From: Thamnaconus septentrionalis
Lineage: Eukaryota > Chordata > Actinopteri > Tetraodontiformes > Monacanthidae
Length of the DNA stretch: 64,000 nucleotides
Assembly: GCA_009823395.1 (NCBI GenBank)
Contig: CM020517.1
Coordinates: forward strand, 15,598,001 to 15,662,000
Direction: 5' to 3'
Part shown: piece by piece, positions 25,524-37,408 of the stretch
Layout: every line of letters begins with the position of its first letter
How positions within the stretch are numbered: position 1 is the stretch's first letter
Made by a program: the position numbers and the translations under genes
The notes under the pieces: generated by a model
Databases searched by the model: none
Seen by the model: the letters and a program-made list of their open reading frames with translations, nothing else
Told to the model about the DNA's origin: nothing

Positions 25524-26542
25524 TTTTTTTTTACTAGGTCGAGGCCATTTGTTCGTGCTGGTCCCATTAACTTGTCACCCCACCTGCAAACAAAAAAGTG
25601 GGGGAAAAAAAAATCAGTCCACGTCGCTGCCACTGCGGCCTGTTTGCCCTACCTGTGAGAGTAAACAGGTAAACAGAGGCAGATTGGCTCTCCAAGTGGA
25701 GTGGCGTCCACTTAGCCTGCGTACATTCACCTCTTCTTGCCGAAAACCTCGCCTCAATTGATCAAATAGTCGCTGCATTCCCAGCGACTAGAGACGACCG
25801 CGGTCTTGCAGAGCTTAGCGCGCTCCCGAACACCGTCGCCACAATGTGACTCACAACACCCCCCCCAACCCAACACACACACACACACTCCACCTCCCCA
25901 CCCACCCCCTTGTCACTGTGCCACACACAGTCAAATCCAAAAAAAAAAATAAACAAAAAAATAAAAAATATATATAAAAACGCAGAATGGCAGGGACGAT
26001 AAGCCTTGCGTGCTCCAACACACACACCCCTCCATCACCACCACCCTGATTTGGCTCCATGCACAACGCACTTTGCACACACCAAAATAAGTGGCGGTGA
26101 AATAATGACCAGCGTGGGCCAAATGAGTTTCCTGATGAGATGCGCGGAGGCGACAGGCCGGGCCATCATTCCTCCGGTGCGGTGCGCACAGCTCTCTGGG
26201 TTGCTGCTGCTGCTGCTGCGGCTGCGGCGGGCTGGATGTCCCCGTCTTCACATGTGGGATTATTTAGGCTGCGCGGCGCTGGTGGATCAGGTCAGTAACC
26301 TCTCACTCCCAGAAACAGAGGCTCAGGCGCGGCTCCACAGTCCAGTGTGCTCCGCGTTTAGACCGGCTCAGCTCAATGGAGCCTTTGTGGGACGTTGTGG
26401 GACGTTGTGATTAATTCTGCCCCAGTCTGGTGAAAGATTTACTACGGGGCCGCCTGTGAGTCAGGTGCACGTCACCGAGACAAGGAACTCTTTTCAAAAT
26501 CAAAAACTAAAAAAAAAATAAGAAGAATTGTACAACAGCTGA

Positions 26543-26543
<1 letters not shown>

Positions 26544-26588
<45 letters not shown>

Positions 26589-26607
26589 ATTAATAATAAT
26601 AATAGTA
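26544..26607. repeat. (TTA)n microsatellite
   Basis: TTA units that break down into imperfect AAT/ATT copies on the right side. Confidence 0.9.
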
Positions 26608-27088
26608 TTAGTATTATTAGTATTATTGATAAAGTATCCCAGCCACTTAACCACATCCAGAACGACATTAAGTTAAAAGACAATAAGTCCCTCCTTGGTT
26701 TTCCTTTCGACAAATAGACAGGCTGAGCGCGTGCGTGCGTGCGTGTGGCGCGCTCTCGTGCGTGTGTGTGTGTGTGTGTGTGTGTTTGCGCGCGCAGCGA
26801 GATGAAGGACTTTTCCTTAATATTGTGCAAAGGATCCAGGAATTGAATGAAGAGATAGTCCATTGAAAGCGGTTGAATGCCATGACAACTAGGAACAAGC
26901 TCAGATTTATTCCAAACAGTTAGAAAGCATTGTGCGCGGGGCGTCAATCATCTATTATTTCGCCCCCTGAAATAAATGCAAAAACTGCGGCCGGACAAAA
27001 GCTTCCAACAGGAGCCGGACATTTGTCTACATTTCCGCCATTGTCTGCAGCTTAGCAATCGGTTTGTATTTGTGTTTGCCCGGGCTCC

Positions 27089-27097
27089 GACCACCCA
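27089..27097 (+). promoter_or_regulatory. GLI core site upstream of nkx2.2
   Basis: GACCACCCA is the exact 9-base GLI consensus core. It lies about 1.64 kb upstream of the nkx2.2 start codon. Nkx2.2 is a known direct Hedgehog/GLI target in vertebrate ventral neural tube, and a proximal GLI-dependent enhancer is described for mouse. Whether this site is the orthologue is an inference. Confidence 0.6.
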
Positions 27098-27429
27098 GGA
27101 TGCGCAAGGGGGACTCGCTTAAAAAACGTGAAACATTGTCACCCACATCACATACTGGATCGGAGGCAGAGGGAGGAGAGAGCGAAAGGGAAAGTCTTGA
27201 AGGAGGGAGGTGGTGGAGGGTGGGATGTTGGAGGGTGTGTGTGTGTGTGTGTTTGGAGGAGGGGGTTAAAGTAGCCAACAATGATACGCGGATATCCACA
27301 GAAACACGGAGATGGAGACACTTTAAAGGAGGGGGAAACAAATATTAGGACGCGCTGGCAAAATAAAAACGAAGGGATTTGTTCGGGGGTGAAGTGTTAA
27401 AGAAAACAACTGAATGCATAAAGTAGGCT

Positions 27430-27640
27430 ATGAAAGATGTATATACATATTTTAGGAAAAGATATTAAGGCCTGTGTTATTTTTCACCAACTACGCATTC
27501 GCTGTTTTATGGCATTATTAGTTTTTTTATACGCTCTTTATGCCTTATTAATTTTTGGGATCATTATTAGTGTAATTGCCAGGCTCGCTGCTTTATTGCT
27601 GGCCCTCATTATCGGCATCGCCTAAGTCTTATAAGTCCAA
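27430..27640. promoter_or_regulatory. Candidate nkx2.2 proximal regulatory element
   Basis: A TTA/TAAT-rich but non-repetitive block about 1.1-1.3 kb upstream of the nkx2.2 start. It contains CATTATTAG, CCTTATTAATTT and GTGTAATTG cores. The open frame over it gives a very hydrophobic 62-residue peptide because of the TTA/ATT content, which I do not take as a gene. Confidence 0.35.
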
Positions 27641-27868
27641 CATGTGAAAACGGTGGCTTAGCACCTTCGAATAAACAGGGACGTGTTTCATTTTCAGCGC
27701 ACACTCTCGTCCTTAAGCCCTGGCAAAAATATTGACACAAAAGGTTTACATAAATTACGTCGTATATTTGCACAATAGCCGCGCCTCATTGCGGCTGCTA
27801 TAGCCCGAATTAATGAAAAAATACTACAATAAAGAAAACGTGGATGGAGCTAATAGAAAATGTATATT

Positions 27869-27870
<2 letters not shown>

Positions 27871-27949
<79 letters not shown>

Positions 27950-27950
27950 A
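27871..27950. repeat. (AT)n(GT)n compound repeat upstream of nkx2.2
   Basis: About 28 AT units pass directly into about 11 GT units. Alternating purine-pyrimidine DNA of this length can form cruciform or Z-DNA. It ends about 780 bp before the nkx2.2 start codon. Confidence 0.95.
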
Positions 27951-28271
27951 TATTTATTTGTTGCCGGGATATAAAGCGGTAAAAGCGTCAGCGAGAGCAA
28001 TTTGTTAAAACGGGCTTTTTAAGTATTGTGAGTCGAAAGCTACTTGGAGGTTCTTTGTATGTAAATAGGGTGTAAAAAAGGCCCTCCCCGTCTTTGTAAT
28101 TAATTGACACGTTATACCACTCATCATGCTCTGAAGCACCAATGGTAGAGGCTCGGATCTCCCCAAAACCCACAATTTCACATCTGCAAACACTGTCTTC
28201 ATCCACTTGACTCCTAAGACCCGCCCACACGTGGCCAACCTTTCGCGTTTTTTAATGCTTTTTCACTGCAG

Positions 28272-28314
28272 GTTCATGTGTTGAGACCAACCTTATATGG
28301 ACTGATCGGGCAAG
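28272..28314 (+). promoter_or_regulatory. Possible non-coding 5' exon of nkx2.2
   Basis: Preceded by TTTTTCACTGCAG, a good 3' splice site, and followed by CAAG|GTAATG, an acceptable 5' splice site, giving a 43-base segment about 420 bp before the start codon. Mammalian Nkx2.2 is known to use alternative non-coding first exons. No transcript evidence; it may be chance. Confidence 0.2.
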
Positions 28315-28732
28315 GTAATGGCTTATTTCCCTCTAGCAGCCAGCAGCAGCAGCGCAGTGTCCATGAGCCGCATACTATAGCACTTCAGCCACTTTGGCAA
28401 TCTTCCTGCTGGACTTACAGGCACCGACATCCACCCGCTCGCTCGCTCGTTCGCTCGCTCGCTCAGGCGATGCTTCTCCACACCGGCGGCTACTTTGACT
28501 GCACTTCAACGCAGAGCGACTGATACTCGTCCCATTTTTTTTTTGTGTGTGTCTCAAACGTCGCCTCTCCCTTCTTTCCTTTTTTTTTTTTTTTTGTTTG
28601 TTTGTTTGTTTTTCTTCCCCCCTCTTCCTCCTCTTCCTCTTCTTCTTCTTCTTCTCGTCTCAGAGCGGCGGATCGACCGAGAAGCTGGTGCGGCAACTTT
28701 TCCCTGCGCGTTTCCCCCCCTTCCGCCAGAAC

Positions 28733-30193
28733 ATGTCGTTGACCAACACAAAGACGGGCTTTTCTGTAAAGGACATTTTGGACCTGCCTGACACGAACGA
28801 CGAGGATGGATCTATCACCGGCGCGGAGGAAGACACGGAGGGATCGGAGAGCACGTCCACGACGAAGAGCGCAGGAGTTTTGGTGCAAAGTCCACTCGAG
28901 AACGTTCAAAATCTCCCTTTAAAGAACCCCTTTTACGACAGTGGTGACAATCCTTACACGCGATGGCTCGCTACGACGGACAGTATTCAATACTCATGTA
29001 AGTAGAGTCCGAGAACCTTTTCAACAAATGACTTCCTCGCGGTCGTTTTCGAGCTTTGTGCGGCTAATTGACGGCACGCTGCCTCCGGTTCCAGCCCGTT
29101 TGCGGCGCCCTTGGGTGGCGTGCACCATGCCATGCATGCGTGCGTCTTTATGCGCAGCTTGCAGCCAGCCACCTTTTGCAGACGCGTGTGGTGTCTGGGG
29201 CTCGGGGCCACTTTGCGTTGCGGGGGAAATTGCTGGATAAAACGCCGTGAGGGCTGGAAGTTATTCAGCGGCGTAACGAGGCTGTGGAGAAATAAGAGCG
29301 CATTCTGCAATGGGGGTGGAGGGGGCGGGGGGTCTACGGGTGGACAATGCACCTTTTAATGCTCCAGTGACTGGCTTTGCCCGGAGCAGACATAGGATTT
29401 GAGAATTTGCGTTTCTCAAAATCACCTCCCCACAAAAAAAAAGTTGAAAACAGCACCAAAAAAAATCTGGCGTGTTTAAAAGGGGATTATATTTAATTCT
29501 GTAAAATCTGCTAATTATTGCTTCTTTGTGTGCATTACTCAATCAAATGCGTGTCTTTGCACTGCTTGCAACCCCCTGAGAACTTTACAACATAACATTT
29601 TGACAGTGTTCTTCCCGTTCCTTGCCGCAGTGCACGGCCTGTCCTCCTCCGGCTCCCAGGACTCGGCCAAATCCCCGGAGCCGTCCGCGGACGACGAGTC
29701 GCCGGACAACGACAAGGAAACTTCGAGCAGCGGCGGCAGCGACTCGGGCAAGAAGCGCAAACGGAGGGTGTTGTTTTCCAAGGCGCAGACCTACGAGCTG
29801 GAGCGCCGCTTCAGGCAGCAGAGGTACCTGTCGGCGCCCGAGAGGGAGCACCTGGCAAGCCTGATCCGCCTCACCCCGACACAGGTCAAGATCTGGTTCC
29901 AGAACCACCGGTATAAGATGAAGAGAGCCCGGGCCGAGAAAGGTATGGAAGTGACCCACCTCCCCTCTCCTCGGCGGGTGGCCGTGCCCGTCTTAGTCAG
30001 GGATGGGAAGCCTTGTCACACTCTTAAAGCTCAGGACTTGGCGGCCACTTTTCAGGCCGGGATCCCCTTCTCGGCTTATAGTGCCCAGTCGCTGCACAGC
30101 ATGCAGTATAACGCGCAGTACGGCGCCGCGGCCGCGCCACAGTTCCCCACAGCAGCGCATCACTTGGTGCAGACGCAACAGTGGACTTGGTGA
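28733..30193 (+). CDS. nkx2.2a: Homeobox protein Nkx2.2 (nkx2.2a type), two coding exons
   Basis: NK2-class homeodomain transcription factor; in vertebrates it patterns the ventral neural tube (p3 domain, floor-plate-adjacent cells), oligodendrocytes and pancreatic endocrine cells. Coding exons are 28733-28997 (donor CAT|GTAAGT) and 29631-30193 (acceptor CCGCAG|T), joined in phase 1 to give 275 aa; mammalian orthologues are about 273 aa. The TN/EH1 motif [12 protein letters not shown] is at residues 9-20, where Groucho/TLE corepressors bind. The homeodomain is at about 130-189, with [11 protein letters not shown] and the NK2-specific Tyr at position 54. The NK2-specific domain [17 protein letters not shown] is at 201-217. 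The C-terminus ends QQWTW, as in other Nkx2.2 proteins. The start Met opens the conserved [12 protein letters not shown]. An upstream in-frame extension in the T-rich 5' leader is rejected. A GLI site lies 1.6 kb upstream. The 'a' paralogue label is inferred from overall similarity and linkage to nkx2.4. Confidence 0.97.
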
Positions 30194-30697
30194 GAGAGAT
30201 CCGCAGAGACTTTGGCTCGGAGGCACAATATAGGGAGTTTGACCACAAGGCGAGAGAGAAAAGGAGAGAAAAAAAAACATACACACACACATGCATACAC
30301 TCAAACACACACACACACACACTCACACAGACACACACACACACAAAAGACTTTTCATTTTTGCAGCTTGACTCATATTATACACACTACCATTTTTATT
30401 CGGGGCTCATGTGTGCGCCGTGTTTACATGTTTTCGTTAAGAGAACTGGGTCCAAAAAAAACCTCTCCTCCCCGTATAGATTTTTATTAAGAATGTCAAT
30501 GCTCTTCTTGTGATATATTTTTTTTTGTAAAAAAATATGTTGTGTGTTGGTTGTAGAGATGTTTCCCCCCCTCTCTCTTTTATTTTTGTTTCATTTTGTC
30601 CCTTCGTGTTATTATCAGCACGTACGAACCACTTTATAATTATAGAAATTTTAATTTCTTGCTTCTTTTATGGACCGAAAAAATATTTATGGCCATG

Positions 30698-30703
30698 AAT
30701 AAA
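30698..30703 (+). terminator. nkx2.2 polyadenylation signal
   Basis: AATAAA about 505 bases after the nkx2.2 stop codon, in an AT-rich 3' UTR that starts with A-rich and CA-rich runs (about 30271-30346). It is the first canonical hexamer downstream. Cleavage would fall about 15-30 bases later. Confidence 0.6.
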
Positions 30704-32212
30704 CACTGGCAACTTTTCATCAATTTCCCCCCTTGTTTTTATTTCAATATTCAATGGCGTGTGTTTGGAACCTACTGGTTTTAATGGAGCATTAAGCTCA
30801 AAGATCTACCTTTAATTACAATATTTCAAAAAATAAAAAAATGAGGGTTAATTCTTTATTTTTATTTTATTTTTTACAACAGCAGCGCCATTACGCGCTG
30901 CAAAAACTAATTGTAAAATGAGAATTTTAATATAAAGGACGTGCTGGTGAAATAAGGGATTGGTTTTAATAGTGCCCTATCCCGCCTGAGCATCGAGCAA
31001 AATTTCTATTTTGCTCATTTTCATAATGGAAAGCGACGAGACAAACGCTATATTGTGGCGCAGGAACGGAGCTTGACTCGCACTCAGTCGCACTTCAGTC
31101 AACCCCCCTTTTTTCTTTTTAAGCAAATTTAATCCGCGGAATATTTTCTCTGAATCCGATCGCCCCGCTAATAAAGAGGCTAAAGTCACTTGTGAAATGG
31201 GACCAAAATCCACTCACTTAATATAAGAGGACTTCTCCACACAAGAAGCTTTTCAGTCGAAAGCTCTCCTTTTTTGTCGGCATCCTCCACCACTCTCAGC
31301 CTGTCGGTGCAAAGTGGGGAGACCGTTGGGGGGCTGGGGGGTGTTGGTGGACCGACAAAAAAAAAAAAAAGAAAACCCGGTTTAATGCAATAAATGTTAT
31401 GTTATCGCGTTAAAGCGCCAAACTGCAAATAGAGCAGGAATAATCAATGAGTCACCAGCCGTCTTTGTTTAACCACATCCAACAGGCAGCGAAAATGCTC
31501 GCGGTGCTCTAACCATCACACATTGATTTTTTTTTTTCCCCTATGATTACATTTAGCATTAGTCACGATCGTCACTACTAAAAAAAAATGTCTTTCTGGT
31601 CACCGTGTTCCTCAAGGAAAGAACCAAAAACAGGCGCAAATGCGTCCCAGGAGAACCGCGGCGCATTGCGGATTACCAGCCTTCTGTCAATATCTTGAGC
31701 AAATATGATAACCCGCTAGAAAGAAGAAAAAAAATCTATGCATTTTTGTTTGTCCCGGGCCCTGAAATCTGACAACAGATGTCGGACTCGCCCCTATCAT
31801 CGCTGAACAAACAGCTAAATTGGACAGATTTACTAATTATTTACAGAATCGAGTCTCAGGGGGGGCTACTGCTTTTGTGGGAGGACACACACACACACAA
31901 GACTCAATTTGTCCCGCACTGAAAGGTTTTTGTGCTCCGCCACTGGTTGAGCCTGCGCAGGTCAAACAAACGGGGGAGATCGGCCGGCCGTGCGCTCCCA
32001 GAAGTTTGCCCCCTCATTTTGGGGGACGTTTAATGTCACGGTGGACGCGCAAAAAAAAAAAAAAAAAATTGCAGCCGTGATGTGATATGGGGGCGCACGT
32101 TCGGAATTAAAGGGAGTAGAGCAAGTAGAGAGGAGAGGACGGGACGTGTTGCATCGGATTCAGTGGAACTCGGACTGACTGTCCGGCTGTGAAGCTGTCT
32201 CACGTTTTTAAA

Positions 32213-32244
<32 letters not shown>

Positions 32245-33609
32245 GACAAAAATCTTGCAGGGCTGCGTGGCGACAGTGGAGGGGGGTGAGGAGGGGTAGA
32301 GGATGGGGTCACTCCAGCATTGCATAATACAGTACTCACGGGCGAGTCTAAACCCCGGGCCTGGTGTGTTTGTGTGTGTTTGTATGTCAGAGGCGTGCAT
32401 GTTAACGAGCTGCAGGGCTGCAGATGCAGACAGTGTGTAGATAGATGGATAGACAGATAGATAGACAGATAGACAGATAGATATATTTCCTCGGTGCAGG
32501 GGAGACGCATCCTTGGGCTTTTTTTTGTCCTGCCTGTCACTCGGTGCCCATTGTGACCGTTGCTTTGCACACATTGTACCCCCCCACCCCCCAATATGGG
32601 CAGCTGGGCTCGGACAGAGGAGGAAAAAAAGGATCTCTTACAAACAACAACAACAACAAAAAAAAACTCAAATTGTGGCCGCGCAGCTTTCAAACAACGC
32701 ACTGTTGTCTCTCAAAAGAGAGAAAACGAATTAAAAATTCTAAAAAATCTATTCCGGTGGTTGCAGAGTCAGGGGGGAGGTTGGGAAAGAGAGAAGAAGG
32801 CTCATTCACGGCTAACAGGGAGTCCTTCTTCCTTGATAGAGCTATGCCAACAACAGCCTTCTCATCCCCCCCCCCCCCTCCTCTCCTCTGTCCCATTCTG
32901 TCTCCCCAGCAGCGTCAAAGGCTGATTATTGTCTGTGCTCGCTGAAAAAGTCGCTCGTCACGGCGCAGAAAACTATTTTTAATAGCGAGACAGTGCGCTT
33001 CCTTGTTTGCTTTTTGAGCCCCTGCCTGCTGCTGCGTGCGTGCGTGCGTGCGGGCTTGCATGCAAGGCCTTGTCCTAAAATAGACACGTTTGAGGAGTGG
33101 GTGGAAATCATGGCTGGATCGTTTCTATCGATTGGATCGTGGTCAGGTGTTTAAAAAAAAAAAAAAAAAAAAGCCAACCGTGATTCATATTCTGCAACCG
33201 TTTAGTCAACTGCATTTGTTTTGGCGGATTTAACGACCGCTAAGCCTGCAAGTGACGCTGGCAGCAATTAAAGAAATCCACTAGGAGGAGATGCTAATTA
33301 ATAATAAGGGGGGGATGTTGTGGCCGCTATTTGCATTCTAATTCTTTTTTGTTGTGTGGATGCAGCGATGATCTCGGGGTGATCCAGATGTTTTGGCTTT
33401 GTTTGTTTTTTTTCCTTACCCCACGTGCTTCTGAGAATTAGCAATATACTGGCGGCAGGTGTTTTGGCGCACTAATGCGCAGAGAGCCACCTCCGTTTGA
33501 AAGCAACGAAATCATATTTTACTGCGCATGTGGATTTTAGTTTTTTTTTTTTCTTTTTTTGCATTTTACGTCACTAAATTAGTTTTTATTTTAGGCTGAA
33601 CTCTCACGA

Positions 33610-33651
<42 letters not shown>

Positions 33652-34284
33652 ATTGTGCGTAAAAAAGAAAAAGTCTCGCTCTATTCTACTGCCACCACAC
33701 CGAAAAAAATAAAAATAAAAATATAAGCAGACTAAAAGCCCCCACGATCGACTTTTTTTCTCTCCCCCGCTGAACAATGTGCGCTGTGAACCCGTGTTTT
33801 GTCATTAACGCGCCAGAAAATGACTGCACCCCGGTACCGGCTCAGCAACCGGGTCAGATTTATCGGAAATTGCTTTTTGGCTTGCGCGGAAGGGATAAAG
33901 CGGGCGACGTTAAAACAAGCATCTTGGCATGCGGCATAGTTCAACCTGCGTGGATAACACTATTATATACCTGGGAATACAATACTCGAGGAAATGTGCA
34001 CTCGGGACACCGTGGATCTTCGTCATCCTGGCCATTTGAACCTCGACATGAATCATTTTTCTATCACGCGCATCGCCAAATAAAGGAGGATTTCAAAGCT
34101 ATAATAAGCGCTTCGCTTTTTTTTCTCATTTAAAGGAAGCTATCGGGGTTTTATTGCCTTAAAGGAGATCCAGATTAGATTCGCCACAGTGCAGATATTA
34201 AACAGGGGAGGGAGCGGAGCGATGTGATGGAGGCAGGCAGAGGGCGGAGGCAGAGCGAGTGGCGAAGTCTGTTGCGCCGAGTCG
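30704..34284. other. nkx2.2 downstream intergenic DNA
   Basis: No supported gene. Contains a G-rich stretch (about 31328-31352), several poly(A) runs (about 32050-32067, 32222-32244 and 33152-33171), a GATA/GACA tetranucleotide tract (about 32438-32483) and a (CA)n array (about 33612-33647). Complex TAAT-bearing pieces near 30885-31040, 31375-31500 and 33210-33320 could be regulatory. Confidence 0.45.
33612..33648. repeat. (CA)n microsatellite
   Basis: About 18 CA units. Confidence 0.95.
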
Positions 34285-34302
34285 CCACCAGATGGCAGCA
34301 GA
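34285..34302 (+). promoter_or_regulatory. CTCF-like site between nkx2.2 and nkx2.4
   Basis: CCACCAGATGGCAG (34285-34298) matches the CTCF core CCASYAGRKGGCRS at all 14 positions and is followed by CAGA. It is about 4.1 kb past the nkx2.2 stop codon and 18 kb before nkx2.4, a natural place for a boundary. Occupancy is not shown by sequence. Confidence 0.5.
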
Positions 34303-35618
34303 GGTCTTCACTTGGCACCCTGCAGCTTGAGCTATTTATTTGACCTGCACGCGCTTCGAACTCAGATGGGCAAAACTTTATTGAAAGCCAGCATTTGACA
34401 AAAATCACTGAGAAGTAATTATCATTGGTTTGCAGAATTTATCCATTATTGTTTTTTATTATATTTAATATTTACGACAAGAATTAGAATGCAACCAACA
34501 TCATAGTTCATAAAATGTACACTTATTTTCGATTTTTGTGGCGTTGCCTATTTATTTACGTACTTTTAATCATGGCGTTGTTATGCAATTTGAGTGCATT
34601 ACTCGTCAGTCATGCAAATGAAATAAGAACAATAATAATGATTAAAAAGTATGTGTGTGTGTGTGTGTGTGTGTGAGTGAGTGAGTGAGTGAGTGAGTAG
34701 CTCATGCAGAGAGAGGCAGAAGGACGGAGAGGGGAGTGCAACGGCCACGGTGTGGCGCAATTGGATAGCGGGACAAATATGGTGCAGATTAATTCAGCCT
34801 AGTGAGGGTGAACAATGGAGCTGACGTGAGATTTGCAAAAGTCCTCCATCAGCGTCCTGCACAACCAACAGGATTCTGCCTTTATCGTGGATTAAACTAA
34901 ATAGAGGGATCCAAAACAAGAATATCATCTGGGTAAAAAATGTCTCCGTTTTGTGTTTTTTTGCTTTTTTTTTTTAATCCAACAAAATAAGGTGCTTCAA
35001 CCACTTCCATAGTATCTTGCCTGATTCATTATGCATGTTTACCCTCAAAGTACATTAAGCAACGCCTTCTCCCCATGTGGAGGCGGGCGGCGCAGTGTGC
35101 AGCAAGACAAAAATAATAATAAATGGTCAAATGATCAAATGCACACACGTATAAATAATCCTCATCTCATCTTTGTGCACCTGCTCTGTCCTAGCATCAG
35201 TGAGTTTGTACCTGTAGGGGGCCTCATTGGGTTAAAAAGCAGCGCCAGCATGGGGTGGGAGGGATGCAGGACGTCATGGAGGAGGCGCTAGAAAGGACGT
35301 CGTGGTGGACAGACACGTTTTCATCTGCAAAAAAAAAAAAAACAACACAAAAATGTTCTTGAGTTGGGGATAATAATAATAATGGTCATATCTATTTATG
35401 TATTTTTTTTTTTTTTTTAAATCTCAGATTTGGATCTTTTAAAGAGCAACAAAGACAATCATGGGAAAATAATCATAAAATGTTTACACATTTCTTCTCA
35501 AGCCGCTGTCCATCTGCTGCTAACTGGAGCAGTGTGAGTGTGAGTCAGGCAGCAGGGTTGAGTTCTTAGGTTGCATGGTGGTGGTGTGTGAGCCAGAGTG
35601 AAGCTGTCTCAGTATAGG

Positions 35619-35658
<40 letters not shown>

Positions 35659-35659
35659 A
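35619..35659. repeat. (ATC)n microsatellite
   Basis: About 13 tandem ATC units. Confidence 0.95.
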
Positions 35660-37362
35660 TGATGCACACCAGTTATGTGGGGTCTAAAGAAGCTGAAGTT
35701 CATGGAAGATGCCCATCATCAGTATCTAGTGCTACTATATTATTGGCTTCTACAACATTCTGAGAAACAGAAAATGATGGACTAAATTGCAAAATGAACG
35801 TGGTGATTTTATATGCCATAGGTATAATTTGTGTAAGCAAAGTCTGCTCATCAACCTCTTGAGTTGTCCCGGTTACCTTTTGTTTTCACTTGAAATTCTT
35901 AAGTTTACAAAATATGTTTAGCAGCAAAATAAGAAAGCAAAGGTCACAGCTGAAAGTTCAAATAAAATATGAGTCTAAAATTATCAGGCATGCATTTGTG
36001 GTGTTTCACATTTACAAAAAAATAATAACCAAAAATAACAAAACAAAAAAGCTATTTGTTCATCTTTACCCTATCACCGTTTGTTGCTCTCTCACTACTT
36101 CTCATGTACTGGAAAACTTTTAGCTCATGTTCCTCATCAGCTCCTTCAGACACATTAAAAACAAGACTGAAAGGGGAATAAAAAAAAAAAAAAAAGGGAC
36201 CCGCAGATCCCATTTGCTTAAGCGTTCTCGTCTCCACGTGAGGTCATGTTTCACGAGCCTCGTTTGTCATCAGCATATAAATAGCTTCCACTTCTTGCCG
36301 CAGTTATGGAAGTGAGTTAAAGTTGAGGCAAGACGGGCAGAAGGGTCGCCGTCACCCGACGATCCTCGCGGCTTTTGTCTCTGCCTCGTGCGACAACGCC
36401 AACACTCACGTTGAAGAGTGGCAGCAGAGCAGGGAGGATTTAAGATGGGCGTGCTCCACGCCGCAGTAAACACATGTTTGCTTTAGCTTCCGCTCGCTCT
36501 CCCTTCCTGCCTGCCTTCCTTCCTTCCTTCCTGCCTTCCTTGACGGACAAGAAAAAACACGCAGCAGTGATTTGCTGAGGGAGCGGCGGAGTGCTTGAGG
36601 TAGGTCTGAGTCAGATGATCAGCAGCAGCCAGTTTGGAGTCATCTTTGAAAAAAAAAAAAAAAGGAAAACAAGAGAGAGAGAGAGAGGGAAAAAAAAACA
36701 AGTGGCAGGGTTCTTGACTTTGCTGAATGTTGAGCTTAAGCGAAAGAGCCGAGTGTGCAGAATGCACCCACAGACTGTGCTGCTGTGTCCTGCTGGAGTG
36801 CACGGCGAGGAAGGGGGATTTATTCTTCAGACTCTCTCCGTCTACTTGCTGCCACACATGACTGCAAGCTTTGTACTGAAAGTAATCTACATATGGTATG
36901 AAATAAAAATATTTAAAAAAAACCCAGAATTGATCAGACTGCCTGTTTTATTTGGGTCTCTCTCTTTTCATAAAAAAACCAACATACTTTGTCACCTACT
37001 AAAACTAAAAAAAAAAACACCTCCTTTATATGGAGAAAGAATTCTGCCGCAGGATTCAAAACAATTATTGCCATAAATGCTGAATACTAATTGATACAGT
37101 TGTTGAGAGCTATTAATTAAATGTGTTTTGGCCAGAAATGCTCCATTTCAACACCTACTCTCACTGGTGTGTAAATACATGTACACTAGCTGGAGGGGAA
37201 AAAACTACAGCTGGTGTAAAAAAAACAAAACTGTTTAACCATTTAAAAAACAAATGTACAAATGTAAAGACAGTGAGGATAAGCAAGGATGTAAAAAATA
37301 GACACTTTTTTTTTTTTTTTAGCATTAAGTGATTCTGATTCAGTCAGTTCATGCTTTCAAAC

Positions 37363-37408
37363 AATGTTTTAAAGCACTCCTAAAATGTTTTAAAGCACTC
37401 CTAAAATA
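37363..37408. repeat. 21-bp tandem duplication
   Basis: Two adjacent, identical copies of a unit containing GTTTTAAAGCACTCCTAA, with period 21. Confidence 0.85.

Noticed and set aside
27437..27625. Hydrophobic 62-residue frame resembling a membrane peptide
   Set aside because: Hydrophobicity follows from TTA/ATT-rich DNA. There is no promoter, leader or relative, and the block looks regulatory.
28547..28732. In-frame upstream extension of nkx2.2 exon 1
   Set aside because: It translates a poly-T/CT leader into Phe and Leu runs. The conserved protein starts at [10 protein letters not shown] (28733).
28490..28909. 139-codon antisense frame over nkx2.2 exon 1 and leader
   Set aside because: The poly-Glu/Lys part comes from the CT-rich 5' leader and the rest mirrors conserved coding sequence.
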